DNA of 64,000 nt from Micromonospora_J zhanjiangensis (GTDB taxonomy: Bacteria > Actinomycetota > Actinomycetes > Mycobacteriales > Micromonosporaceae). Below, piece by piece: positions 6,505 to 15,186 of the stretch. The stretch spans positions 310,001 through 374,000 of the forward strand of contig NZ_JBHSBN010000001.1 in the NCBI RefSeq assembly GCF_042650605.1, given 5' to 3'. The notes below the pieces were generated by a model. That model was not told where the DNA came from. It saw nothing but the letters and a program-made list of their open reading frames with translations, and ran no database searches. The translations under genes and the position numbers were made by a program. The first letter of the stretch is position 1. Every line of letters starts with the position of its first letter.

Positions 6505-9285
6505 ATGTCGGCACGGATCCATTTGCCGAGTGGGTTGGTCACTTTCATGTTCACCGACATCGAGGGCTCGACCCGGCTCGCCCAGATGCTCGGTTCCGGC
6601 TACCGGCCGGTGCTCAGCGAGCACCGCCGGCTGCTGCGGGCCACCCTGGCGGAGAGCGACGGCACCGAACTCTTCACCGAGGGGGACTCGTTCTTCGTCG
6701 CCTTCGCCGACGCCTCCGCCGCGCTGGACGCTTGCCTGACCGCCCAGCGGGCGCTGGCCGGTCATGACTGGCCCACCCCGGAGTCGGTGCCCCGGGTCCG
6801 GATGGGCCTGCACACCGGCCACGCGGAACCCCTCGCCGGCGAGTACGCCAGCGCCGAGGTGCACCGCGCGGCGCGGATCGCCGCCGCCGCGCACGGCGGT
6901 CAGGTGCTCTGCTCGGGCGCGACCGCCCGGCACGCGGCCCCGCTGCCGGACGGCGCCTCCCTGCTCGACCTGGGGCTGCACCGGTTGCGCGGCTTCGACG
7001 ACCGGGAACGACTGTTCCAACTCGTCGCGCCGGGGCTGGAGCGGCAGTTCCCCCGGCCGCGTACCGCCGAGGCCGTTCCGCACAACCTGCCGACCCAGAT
7101 CACCTCGTTCGTCGGTCGGCGTACCGAACGGACCGCGCTGGACCGGCTGGTCAAGGCACACCGGCTGGTCACCGTGGTGGGCGCCGGGGGTGCCGGCAAG
7201 ACCCGGCTGGCGGTCGAGCTGGCGTCCGGCGTCGTCGAGTCGTATCCGGACGGGGTCTGGTTCGTGGACATCGCGCCGGTGACCGATCCCGGCCTGGTCG
7301 CCTTCGCCGTCGCCGCCGTGCTCGGCCTGCGCCCGGAACCCGGCCGGCCGATGGTGGACACCCTGGTCGAGTACGCGGCGTCCCGTCGGATGCTCTTCGT
7401 CCTGGACACCTGTGACGCGCAGCCGGCCGCCTCGGCGGAACTCATCGCGCGGCTGCTGACCGGCGGCGGCGGGGTACGGGTGCTGGCCACCAGCCGGGAG
7501 TCCTTCGGGCTGCCCGGCGAGGTGGTGTGGCGGATCCCGCCGCTGTCGGCCGACCCGGATCCGGCCGGTGGTCCCAGTGACGCGATCGCCCTGCTGCTCG
7601 ACCGTACCGCCGCGGCCCGGGGCGGCCGGGACGCCGGTGCCACCGAGACCGCGGACCTGCAACGGGTGGTGGCCCGGCTGGACGGTCTGCCGCTGGCGAT
7701 CGAACTCGCCGCCGCCCGGCTGCGGGTGTTGTCGGCCAGCCAACTCGCCGAGCGGCTGGACGACGTGCTCGGCGCGTTGGACGCCGGGCGGGAGGCCGCG
7801 CAGCCCGCTCCGGCGGCCGGTCGGCGGTGGGTGGCCAACCAGCACGACACCGTCGACCTGGCGGCCGCCGCGCTGGGCGGTGCGCCGCCGCCGGCCGCCC
7901 GGGCGGTCCAGCGCTCGGCGACCCAGCGGCACGTGACCATGGAGGCGACGGTCACCTGGTCGTACCGCACGCTCGGGCCCCGGGCGTCCCGGCTGCTGCG
8001 CTGGCTGGCGGTGTTCTCCGGCCCGGTCGACCTGGCCACCGTCGAATGGTTGCTCGACGACGATCCGCTGGACCCGCTGTCGGTGCTGGTCGACAAGTCG
8101 ATGCTCCAGGTGGAGCCGCACGCGTCCGGGAGCACGTACCGGATGCTCGACCCGATCCGCGCGTACGCCGCCCGGCGGTTGGTCGAGGCCGGTGAGGAGC
8201 AGACCGCCCGGGACCGGCACCTCGCCTGGTCGTTGCACGCGCTGCGACGGGCCTACCTCGGTCCGGACGACCGGCCGGTGACCCTGTCGCTGTACGCGCT
8301 GGACCCGCTCGCCGACGAACTGCGGGCGGCGTTGCGGTGGACCGTCACCGGCGGCAGCGCCCGCAGCGGGCTGCAACTCGCCGGCGGGCTGGACCAGTGG
8401 TGGCGGGAGCGGGGCCTGGCCCGAGAGGGCCGGCTCTGGCTGTTCCGGCTGTACGGCCGGATCGCCGAGACCGGAGAGCGGGTGCCGGAGGCCGAGCTGG
8501 CGGCGGCGTACCACATGCACTCGTTGCACGCGGGGGCCGACGGTGAGTTCGCCGAGGAGATGCGGTTCTCCCAACGGGCGGAGGCGGCGGCTCGGCGGGC
8601 CGGCGACGCCGGCCTGCTGGCCCGGGTGCTGGCCGGTCGGGCCGGGTCGTTGGTGGACATGGACCAGTTCGCCGAGGCCGAGCGGGTCTGCCGGGAGGTC
8701 ATCGACCGGGCCGAGGAGGCGGGCGTGCCGGGCGACGGCCTGTTCGCCATCTACCGGCTGGCCGAGCTGCTGTGGCGGCGCGGCGTCCTCGACGAGGCGG
8801 CGGAGCTGCTCGGCCGGGCCCGGCCGAGCGAGGCGGCCCGACCGGCCGAGCGGGGGCGCCGCTCGGTCGACATGCTGCTCGGCATGGTCGCGCTGACCCG
8901 GGGCGACCTGGTGGCCGCGCACGATCACCTGGTGGTGGCGTTGCGGTCCCGGATGAGCCACGGTTTCCACGGCCGGGCCTGCGACACCCTCCAGGCCATC
9001 GCGGTGCGGTGCGCCTGGGGCGGTGATCCGGTGCTCGCCGCCCGGCTGTTCGGGGCGGCGCAGGCGACCCGGTCGGCCCTGCGCTGCTCACCCGGCATCT
9101 ACGGCCCGTACTGGTCGGAGGAGCAGGCGGCGCTGCGCGCGGTGCTCGGCGACGAGGCCTTCGACGGGGCCTACGCGGAAGGCGCGGAGCTGCGCCTGGA
9201 GGAGGCGGTGACGGTGGCGCTGGCCGTCGAGCACCCGGACCTGTCGGCCGGCTCGATCCGGTTCGCCGGCATGGATCCGCAGTGA
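6505..9285 (+). CDS. Nucleotide-cyclase-domain / STAND ATPase regulator with TPR-like C-terminus
   Basis: 926 aa, cytosolic. Residues 10-180 are a class III nucleotide cyclase-like domain with FMFTDIEGSTRL (metal Asp D18) and FTEGDSFFVAF (D61). Residues 195-480 are an NTPase of the NB-ARC/STAND kind: Walker A GAGGAGKT at 226-233, hydrophobic strand LFVLD ending in D301, then RVLATSRE and LDGLPLAIELAAARL. The remainder, to 926, is helical and repeat-like (LARVLAGRAGSLVDMDQFAEAERV), as in TPR sensor regions. Many relatives carry a DNA-binding or LuxR module; none is visible here, so output may be a nucleotide or a protein contact. The start GTG/ATG choice rests on ATG 6505 after a purine-rich GGGGCGGAGG stretch. 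Confidence 0.88.
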   Translation: MSARIHLPSGLVTFMFTDIEGSTRLAQMLGSGYRPVLSEHRRLLRATLAESDGTELFTEGDSFFVAFADASAALDACLTAQRALAGHDWPTPESVPRVRMGLHTGHAEPLAGEYASAEVHRAARIAAAAHGGQVLCSGATARHAAPLPDGASLLDLGLHRLRGFDDRERLFQLVAPGLERQFPRPRTAEAVPHNLPTQITSFVGRRTERTALDRLVKAHRLVTVVGAGGAGKTRLAVELASGVVESYPDGVWFVDIAPVTDPGLVAFAVAAVLGLRPEPGRPMVDTLVEYAASRRMLFVLDTCDAQPAASAELIARLLTGGGGVRVLATSRESFGLPGEVVWRIPPLSADPDPAGGPSDAIALLLDRTAAARGGRDAGATETADLQRVVARLDGLPLAIELAAARLRVLSASQLAERLDDVLGALDAGREAAQPAPAAGRRWVANQHDTVDLAAAALGGAPPPAARAVQRSATQRHVTMEATVTWSYRTLGPRASRLLRWLAVFSGPVDLATVEWLLDDDPLDPLSVLVDKSMLQVEPHASGSTYRMLDPIRAYAARRLVEAGEEQTARDRHLAWSLHALRRAYLGPDDRPVTLSLYALDPLADELRAALRWTVTGGSARSGLQLAGGLDQWWRERGLAREGRLWLFRLYGRIAETGERVPEAELAAAYHMHSLHAGADGEFAEEMRFSQRAEAAARRAGDAGLLARVLAGRAGSLVDMDQFAEAERVCREVIDRAEEAGVPGDGLFAIYRLAELLWRRGVLDEAAELLGRARPSEAARPAERGRRSVDMLLGMVALTRGDLVAAHDHLVVALRSRMSHGFHGRACDTLQAIAVRCAWGGDPVLAARLFGAAQATRSALRCSPGIYGPYWSEEQAALRAVLGDEAFDGAYAEGAELRLEEAVTVALAVEHPDLSAGSIRFAGMDPQ

Positions 9286-9293
9286 GTTCGGGT

Positions 9294-9324
9294 CCCGGCC
9301 GGGGGAGGTCCGCCCCCGGCCGGG
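9294..9324. terminator. Bidirectional hairpin between convergent genes
   Basis: Perfect 12-bp inverted repeat with a 7-nt loop (left arm 9294-9305, right arm 9313-9324). It lies between the end of the cyclase/ATPase gene and the end of the phospholipase gene. There is no T tract, as is usual for such GC-rich genomes. Confidence 0.6.
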
Positions 9325-9334
9325 GTGCGCTCGG

Positions 9335-9871
9335 TCAGCGGACGGCCGGTGCGGCCCGGCGCTCGGCCTCGGCCTTCAGCGTGGCGGCCCGGTCCAGGTC
9401 GGCCTGCCTCACCGCGACGCTGCCGAAGTTCTTCACCGCCTGGTAGTAGGTCCAGGCCAGCGAGAGACAGGCCGGTCGGACCACCGCGTTGTAGGTGGCG
9501 CAGACCCGCTTGAGGTCCTCGTAGAACGCGCTGTCCAGGCGGGCCTTGGCGCCGCCGAACTGGCCGGCGGCCTTGTAGTTGCGATAGCCGAAGTCGTGCC
9601 GGGCACAGGACAGCTTGAAGTTGAAGCCCAGCGGGTTGTCCGGGCTGGACGAGCAGTAGTCGGTGGACCAGTCGAAGGCGTAGGCGGCCCAGGCCGACTG
9701 GTTGCCGCGGGCCGCGTTCCAGCTGGTGAAGCTGCTGGCGGTGGTCTGTGTCCAACTGGACAGCACGGCCGGCTTGTCGGCCGGTACGGCGAGCGCGGGG
9801 GAGCCGAGGCCGAGCACGCCGGCCAGCGCCAGTGCGCCGCCGACGAGCAGGGTGCGGAATCGACGAGGCAT
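9335..9871 (-). CDS. Secreted prokaryotic phospholipase A2
   Basis: 178 aa. An N-terminal signal peptide (RRFRTLLVGGALALAGVLGL, ending at ALA) is followed by a small domain with CARHDFGYRNY. This is the His-Asp catalytic motif of prokaryotic phospholipase A2 (PF09056), which releases fatty acid from the sn-2 position in a calcium-dependent way. The remaining Cys residues can pair as disulfides (DYCSS, KRVCAT, RPACLS). The frame is open to 9976, but ATG 9871 is preceded by GGAGGTGACCCCCAC and begins the signal peptide, so it is the start. It would act outside the cell on phospholipids. It is a single-gene unit ending in a shared hairpin. Confidence 0.9.
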   Translation of the reverse strand: MPRRFRTLLVGGALALAGVLGLGSPALAVPADKPAVLSSWTQTTASSFTSWNAARGNQSAWAAYAFDWSTDYCSSSPDNPLGFNFKLSCARHDFGYRNYKAAGQFGGAKARLDSAFYEDLKRVCATYNAVVRPACLSLAWTYYQAVKNFGSVAVRQADLDRAATLKAEAERRAAPAVR

Positions 9872-10019
9872 GTGGGGGTCACCTCCGAGGCGGCGGTCGC
9901 CCGTGGTGCGGGCGGTCGCGGGGGGTCCGGCGGTTACCGGGACCACAGTCTCCGGCAATTCCCATCCGTCGATCATTACCCTTTGTGAACTTTTGGCGAC
10001 AACGGTTGAAACAGTCGAC

Positions 10020-10049
10020 TGCCCCCGCAGCGGTGCCGCTCCGGGGGCA
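10020..10049 (-). terminator. Hairpin downstream of the GH10-like hydrolase gene
   Basis: Inverted repeat 10020-10033 / 10036-10049: 8 bp plus 5 bp of pairing separated by a C/C mismatch, with a 2-nt loop. It sits 16 bp after the stop of the gene at 10065-11726, as expected for its transcription stop. Confidence 0.55.
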
Positions 10050-10064
10050 TTCGGGTGCCGATCG

Positions 10065-11726
10065 TCAGCGGACGAACCAGGGCAGGCTCGGCACGCTCTC
10101 GTTGGCGAGCCGGTCGACCGCGCTCACCACGTACGTGTAGCGCTTGCCGGGCTCGGCGGTCCGGTCCACGAAGGACTGGCCGCCGGGACCGCTGCCGCGC
10201 ACGGTGGCGAGCAGGTGAGCCGCGTCGGCGAAGCCGCACCGACCGGGCAGGCCCACCCCGTCGAACCGGTAGATCGCGTACGAGGTGGCCGCGCCGAACG
10301 GGCCCACGCCGTCGACGGGCTGCCGGAAGGCGAGGCGTACCCCGTCGGCGGTCCGGCCCGCACCGGTGATCACCGGGAAGAGCAGCGGCTTGGCCGGCAG
10401 GTGCGGCATGGCGGGCACCAGGGCCGGACGGGAGTAGTGCTCGGCGGCGTAGATGTCGGTGGCACCGAGCTTGTTAGCCCGGACCTGGACCGCGCTGAAG
10501 TGGACGTTCCCGGCGACCTGGGGGTAGTCCCGGTTGAACGTGAGGTGCCGGGACATCTCGTTCGGGTCCTGCCACGGCGCCGGCTGGGCGGGCTCACCGA
10601 TCTTGTAGTCGGCCTGCCCGATGTAGAGCTGGACGTGGGTGCCCTGCACCACGTCGGCCCACCACGGGACCAGCTTGGCGTAGTCGGCGACCGCGAGGCC
10701 GATGTTCCAGTAGATCTGCGGGTTGATGTAGTCGAGCCACTGCTCCTTCACCCACTTGCGGGTGTCGGCGAAGTTGGCGTCGTACGACTGGGAGCCGCCC
10801 GTGTCCGAGCCCTGCGGATCCGCGGCCTTGTTCCGCCAGATGCCGAACGGGCTGACCCCGAACTTGACCCAGGGCTTGGCCGCCTTGATCTTCTGGTTCA
10901 TCTCCTGGATCAGCAGGTCGATGTTGTGCCGGCGCCAGTCCGCCTTGTCGGCGAAGCCCGCGCCGTAGGTGGCGAAGGTGGCGTCGTCGGCGAAGTCCTG
11001 ACCGGCGGCCGGGTACGGGTAGAAGTAGTCGTCGAAGTGCACGCCGTCGATGTCGTACCGGTTGACGGCGTCCATGATCGCGGTCTGCACGAACTGGCGT
11101 ACCGCCGGGATGCCGGGGTTGTAGTAGAGCCGCGAGCCGGCGGCGTTGACCGGGTAGGCCACCGCCCAGTCCGGGTGCTGGCGCACCGGGTGGCCCGGCG
11201 CCAGCTTGCCGATGTCCGGTCCGGCGCCGTCGGGCATGGAGACCCGGTACGGGTTGAACCAGGCGTGGAACTCCAGGTTGCGCCTGTGCGACTCGCTGAC
11301 CAGCCAGGCCAGCGGGTCCCAGCCCGGGTCCTGCCCGCGCACCCCGGTCAGGTACTCCGACCACGGCTCGTACGGCGACGGCCAGAACGCGTCAGCGGTG
11401 GGCCGGACCTGGACGATCACGGCGTTGTGGTTGAGCCGTTGGGCCAGGTCGAGCCAGCCCGAGTACTCGGCCTTCTGCGCGGCGATCCGGTCCGGCGCGG
11501 TGTAGGACGCCTTGGTCGGCCAGTCGATGTTGACCACCGAGGCGATCCACATGGCGCGGAACTGGCGCTTGGGGGTGGCCGGGGCCGGCGTGCAGTCGGT
11601 CGTCGTCGTGCTGCCGGCGGCGGGGCCGGGGTCGGTCGCCGGGGTGGCGCCGGCGGGTGTCGCCGTCGCGAGTGCGCCGAGCAGCGCGACGGCCAGGCCG
11701 GCGGCGCGGAGCCGGTATGCCTTCAT
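10065..11726 (-). CDS. Secreted family 10-like glycosyl hydrolase (GHL10 / UPF0748 type)
   Basis: 553 aa. A signal peptide covers residues 1-27 (LRAAGLAVALLGALATATPA, cut near AGA). A TIM-barrel domain from about 52 to 430 opens with FRAMWIASVVNIDWPT, the hallmark of GHL10 proteins. It continues with HAWFNPYR, IDGVHFDDYFYPYP and VKFGVSPFGIWRN; the Asp residues in HFDDYF are probable active-site residues. The last 110 residues look like a fibronectin-III fold (SYAIYRFDGVG, YTYVVSAVDRLANES). The substrate is not known; some relatives act on cell-wall or exopolysaccharide. The ATG follows AAAGGGACACCGC. The upstream region is AT-rich and holds a 10-bp palindrome. Confidence 0.9.
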   Translation of the reverse strand: MKAYRLRAAGLAVALLGALATATPAGATPATDPGPAAGSTTTTDCTPAPATPKRQFRAMWIASVVNIDWPTKASYTAPDRIAAQKAEYSGWLDLAQRLNHNAVIVQVRPTADAFWPSPYEPWSEYLTGVRGQDPGWDPLAWLVSESHRRNLEFHAWFNPYRVSMPDGAGPDIGKLAPGHPVRQHPDWAVAYPVNAAGSRLYYNPGIPAVRQFVQTAIMDAVNRYDIDGVHFDDYFYPYPAAGQDFADDATFATYGAGFADKADWRRHNIDLLIQEMNQKIKAAKPWVKFGVSPFGIWRNKAADPQGSDTGGSQSYDANFADTRKWVKEQWLDYINPQIYWNIGLAVADYAKLVPWWADVVQGTHVQLYIGQADYKIGEPAQPAPWQDPNEMSRHLTFNRDYPQVAGNVHFSAVQVRANKLGATDIYAAEHYSRPALVPAMPHLPAKPLLFPVITGAGRTADGVRLAFRQPVDGVGPFGAATSYAIYRFDGVGLPGRCGFADAAHLLATVRGSGPGGQSFVDRTAEPGKRYTYVVSAVDRLANESVPSLPWFVR

Positions 11727-11810
11727 GCGGTGTCCCTTTCGTCGGGCTCCCGGGGGTGGGGAGGTGGCGGCTCGACGGCAAGATTCGCCGATGACGATCT
11801 ACCACTAGAA

Positions 11811-11820
11811 GAAAATTTTC
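11811..11820. promoter_or_regulatory. Palindrome GAAAATTTTC in divergent promoter region
   Basis: A perfect 10-bp palindrome 85 bp upstream of the hydrolase start and 125 bp upstream of the ion-channel gene. It lies in the only AT-rich patch (about 11790-11825) of the 218-bp region between these divergent genes (11727-11944). It has the form of a repressor operator, but no regulator can be named from sequence alone. Confidence 0.35.
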
Positions 11821-11944
11821 ACAACGGCGGGCCGAACGCAACCCCTCCGGACGGGTTGATCGGAGGCGGCGGTCCGGAACGCCGGGGTCGGACCGACTAG
11901 GGTGAGCCCGTGCGAGTGGGCCGGACGGAGCGGCGGAAACGACC

Positions 11945-12964
11945 GTGATCCATTTTCCCGCCGTCCGCAGGGGTCCCCTGCGGGCGCTGAGCAGCCGCCT
12001 GCTGGCCGCGCTCCTGTTGGTCCTGGTCGTCGTCGGCATCGTCTACCTCGACCGGGGCGGCTACCGCGACGTCAACGAAGACGGTGTGAGCCTGCTCGAC
12101 TGCTTCTACTACGCGGTCGTCTCGCTCTCGACCACCGGCTACGGGGACATCACCCCGATGTCGGCCAGCGCCCGGCTGGTGAACGTCCTAGTCGTCACCC
12201 CCGCCCGGGTGCTCTTCCTGATCATCCTGGTCGGCACCACCCTCGAGGTGCTGACCGAGCAGTACCGGACCGGTCTCCGGTTGTCCCGGTGGAGGAGAAG
12301 CGTGAAGGGCCACGTCATCATCTGCGGCTACGGCACCAAGGGCCGCAGCGCGGTCTCGGCCCTGCTGGAGACCGGCTTCGACAAGCAGCGGATCGTCGTG
12401 GTGGAGCGCAACCCCGCGGCCATCCGGCAGGCCACGGCCGCCGGCCTGGTCACCGTCGAGGGGTCGGCGACCCGGTCGACGGTGCTCAACGAGGCGCACG
12501 TCAGGGGCGCCAAGGCGGTCATCATCGCGACCGACAGCGACGACGCCTCGGTGCTGGTGTCGCTGACCGTGCGGCAGCTGACCGCCGGACAGGTCCGGAT
12601 CATCGCCGCGGTACGCGAGGCGGAGAACGCACCGTTGCTCAAGCAGAGCGGCGCGCACCACGTCATCGTCTCCTCGGCCACGGCCGGCCGGCTGCTCGGT
12701 CTGTCCACCTCGGCGCCACCCCTGATCGACGTGGTGGAGGACCTGCTCACTCCCGGACAGGGCATGGCGCTGGCGATGCGGTCCGCCGAACGGGACGAGG
12801 TGGGCCTGCCGCCGCGGGAGTTGACCCCGCTGGTCATCGCCCTGGTGCGGCGCGGCAAGGTGGTCTCGCTGACGGATCCGGCCGGGGTCAAGGTGGAGAC
12901 CGGTGACATGTTGGTGTACGTCCGGGACGACCGCGCCGGTGCCGGCACGTCGAGCGCCAACTGA
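11945..12964 (+). CDS. Two-helix potassium channel-like protein with TrkA-N and TrkA-C domains
   Basis: 339 aa. The first helix (LLAALLLVLVVVGIVYL) leads to a pore loop with the selectivity filter STTGYGDITP, and a second helix follows (ARVLFLIILVGTTLEVL). From about 118 a TrkA-N/RCK domain starts with HVIICGYGTKGRSAV, a nucleotide-binding glycine motif, with ERNPAA supplying the acidic residue after strand 2. A TrkA-C domain (about 255-330) ends the protein. This is the MthK/Kch architecture, so ligand-gated potassium passage is likely. The start is GTG 11945 at the beginning of the frame's hydrophilic leader; the ribosome site is weak (GGCGGAAACGACC). Confidence 0.9.
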   Translation: MIHFPAVRRGPLRALSSRLLAALLLVLVVVGIVYLDRGGYRDVNEDGVSLLDCFYYAVVSLSTTGYGDITPMSASARLVNVLVVTPARVLFLIILVGTTLEVLTEQYRTGLRLSRWRRSVKGHVIICGYGTKGRSAVSALLETGFDKQRIVVVERNPAAIRQATAAGLVTVEGSATRSTVLNEAHVRGAKAVIIATDSDDASVLVSLTVRQLTAGQVRIIAAVREAENAPLLKQSGAHHVIVSSATAGRLLGLSTSAPPLIDVVEDLLTPGQGMALAMRSAERDEVGLPPRELTPLVIALVRRGKVVSLTDPAGVKVETGDMLVYVRDDRAGAGTSSAN

Positions 12965-13054
12965 CCCGGACCGGCGGCTGGAAAACCCCGGTCAGCCGGT
13001 CAGTCGGAAACCACCCGAAAAGTTCTTCCGTTCATCGCTCGGTCCTTGCTAACG

Positions 13055-13069
13055 TTCGAAAGCTTCGAA
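13055..13069. promoter_or_regulatory. TTCGAA-N3-TTCGAA repeat upstream of protease gene
   Basis: Two copies of the palindromic hexamer TTCGAA separated by AGC, about 190 bp upstream of the secreted protease start. They lie in the 295-bp gene-free stretch 12965-13259, where I see no other gene or strong hairpin. Operator function is only suggested by the symmetry. Confidence 0.25.
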
Positions 13070-13259
13070 TGCGAATGGGTATCGGATCGAGTGGCCAGCC
13101 ATTCGCAGATTGGGTTCACACGGGGGTTCCAGGCGACGATCTCGTCGTGACGATGCCAGGTTGCCGGCCGGCATCCTCGGTTCCGCCTGTCTATCCACCG
13201 CTGCGAGCAGCGTGAAGCTGTCCTTGGCCATCCCTTGTGTTGGACGACAGGAGAACGGT

Positions 13260-15095
13260 TTGTCCACAGTGGTAACAACGGCCGGTCGGCGTCGGATCGT
13301 CGGCGCGTTGGCAGGCTTGGCGATCGTTGGTGCGGCCGCCCTCGTTCCGGGGACGGCGGCGCAGGCTTCAGCCTCCGGCAGGCCGAGCGCCCCCGTACCG
13401 GCGGGCAAGTTCGACGTCCTGCCGAAACCGAAGCAGGATGTCAAGATTCCGGCCGGGGCACGCCGGCTGACGAGCGGCCAGAAGCCGACCGTCGGTGCGA
13501 GTGGACCGGCCTTCCAGCGGCCGACGTCGACCCGGTCGGCGGCGTCGCCGCGGATCATCGGCGGCCAGCTGGCGGACCCGCGCAACTACCCCGGCGTGGT
13601 CGGCATCCAGACCTACTTCGCCGAGGGGACTCCGGACGGTGGGTGGACCTACTGGGTCTCCACCTGCACCGGCACGGTGCTCAGCCCGACCAAGGTGCTG
13701 ACCGCCGGGCACTGCACGGTCGGCTTCACGGGCGCGACCTCGTTCGTGATCGCCGGACGGCAGAACCTCGACGACAGGAGCAGCGGGTTCGTGGCCCGGG
13801 TCTCGGCCGTCTGGACCCATCAGGGCTTCAACTACGCCGCCGCCAACGCCGGGCGGGCCGCCCCGGTCGACGACGTCGCGGTGCTCACCCTGAAGGACCC
13901 GCTGCCGGCGGTGTACACCCCGGTCACCCTGACCGCGCAGGGCGACCAGTCGCCGTACGTGGCCGGGACCCAGGCGAAGATCGCCGGCTACGGGGTCACC
14001 AGCAACACCGTCAACAACGCCGGCACGCTCTACGAGGCCACCGTGCCGATGCAGAGCGACACCACCTGCGCGAACACCTTCGGTTCGTCGTACGACAAGA
14101 ACCGGATGATCTGCGCCGGCGTCGCCGGCACGGTGGACAGCTGCCACGGTGACTCGGGTGGACCGATCTTCGTGAACGGCCTGCAGGCCGGGATCGTCGA
14201 CTGGGGTCACGACCCGTGCGCCAGTGACTACGGTGTCTACGAGCGGCTCAGCTACTACGCCGACGCGATCAAGCAGGACTTCACCCGGCCGGACGTGGTC
14301 AACCTCGACTGGACCGGTGACGGGCACAGCGACCTGTTCGCCCGCACCGCGCAGGGTGAGCTGCTGGAGTACGACGGCAGCGGGCTCGCCAGCGACGGCA
14401 GCGGCGGCTTCGCCCCGTACGTCGCCACCTGGGGCACGGGCTGGAGCGGCTACAACAAGATGTTCCGGGTGAGCAACTGGAACGGCGACGGCAACCCGGC
14501 CATCTTCGCCCGCGACGGTTCCGGTCGGCTGTACCAGTTCAAGGGGGACGGGATGGCCGGTATGTACGACCCGATCCAGGTCGGCAACGGCTGGAACTCG
14601 TTCACCGACATCATGGTCACCAACAACTGGACCGGCGACGGCCGGCCCAACCTGATGGGCCGCAACGCCAAGGGCGACCTGTACCTCTACACGAGTGACG
14701 GGAAGGGCGGCTGGCTCAACAACGGCATCGGCATCAAGATCGGTGTCGGCTGGAACAACTTCAACACCGTGCTCACCCCGGGCACCTGGGACGGCGACGG
14801 CCACCAGACGCTGATCGGCCGCAACTCGGCCGGCGACCTGCTGCTCTACAAGAGCGACGGCAACGGCGGCTGGCTCAACAACGGTATCGGTGTGAAGATC
14901 GGCACCGGCTGGGGGACCTTCCGGGTCTTCATGAGCCCCGGTGACTGGAGCGGCGACCGGCAGGTCGACCTGCTCGGCGTCAACGCGGCGGGCACCCTGC
15001 TGCTGTACAAGACGGACGGCCGCGGCAAGTGGCTCAACGGTGGCAACGGGCAGACGATCGGTGGCGGCTGGAACGCCTTCAACGCCGTCTTCTGA
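13260..15095 (+). CDS. Secreted trypsin-like serine protease with C-terminal repeat (propeller/lectin-like) domain
   Basis: 611 aa. A signal peptide (RRRIVGALAGLAIVGAAALV) and a pro-region of about 70 residues precede RIIGGQLADPRNYPG, the activation-type start of an S1 domain. Triad: His in LTAGHCTVG (about 151), Asp in VDDVAVLTL (about 205), Ser in SCHGDSGGPIF (about 299). From about 350 to the end there are five or so repeats of 45-50 residues built on W-x-GDG-x-x-x-LxxRxxxGxLxLY. These resemble FG-GAP/tachylectin-like propellers that bind surfaces or glycans. The start is a TTG: AGGAGA lies 7 nt upstream, and the frame's upstream extension to 13110 lacks a ribosome site and precedes the signal peptide. 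It ends at a very strong hairpin. Confidence 0.9.
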   Translation: MSTVVTTAGRRRIVGALAGLAIVGAAALVPGTAAQASASGRPSAPVPAGKFDVLPKPKQDVKIPAGARRLTSGQKPTVGASGPAFQRPTSTRSAASPRIIGGQLADPRNYPGVVGIQTYFAEGTPDGGWTYWVSTCTGTVLSPTKVLTAGHCTVGFTGATSFVIAGRQNLDDRSSGFVARVSAVWTHQGFNYAAANAGRAAPVDDVAVLTLKDPLPAVYTPVTLTAQGDQSPYVAGTQAKIAGYGVTSNTVNNAGTLYEATVPMQSDTTCANTFGSSYDKNRMICAGVAGTVDSCHGDSGGPIFVNGLQAGIVDWGHDPCASDYGVYERLSYYADAIKQDFTRPDVVNLDWTGDGHSDLFARTAQGELLEYDGSGLASDGSGGFAPYVATWGTGWSGYNKMFRVSNWNGDGNPAIFARDGSGRLYQFKGDGMAGMYDPIQVGNGWNSFTDIMVTNNWTGDGRPNLMGRNAKGDLYLYTSDGKGGWLNNGIGIKIGVGWNNFNTVLTPGTWDGDGHQTLIGRNSAGDLLLYKSDGNGGWLNNGIGVKIGTGWGTFRVFMSPGDWSGDRQVDLLGVNAAGTLLLYKTDGRGKWLNGGNGQTIGGGWNAFNAVF

Positions 15096-15130
15096 GTCAA
15101 CGGCACCACCGGCTCCACAGCACCACGACG

Positions 15131-15161
15131 ACGGGCCCCGCGAATCATTCGCGGGGCCCGT
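15131..15161. terminator. Strong bidirectional terminator hairpin
   Basis: Perfect 14-bp inverted repeat (15131-15144 and 15148-15161) with a 3-nt TCA loop. It sits between the convergent protease gene and korB, 36 bp and 26 bp from their stops. It is the most stable hairpin I noticed in the window. Confidence 0.8.
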
Positions 15162-15186
15162 CCCGTGTGTACGGGTGGCTTCGTCG

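Noticed and set aside
6397..8970. 857-codon open frame antisense to the cyclase/ATPase gene
   Set aside because: No motif, biased to Arg/Gly/Pro/Gln; it mirrors the third-position GC of the real gene on the + strand.
13368..14804. 478-codon frame antisense to the protease gene
   Set aside because: Shadow frame with no homology; the + strand encodes a complete protease with triad.
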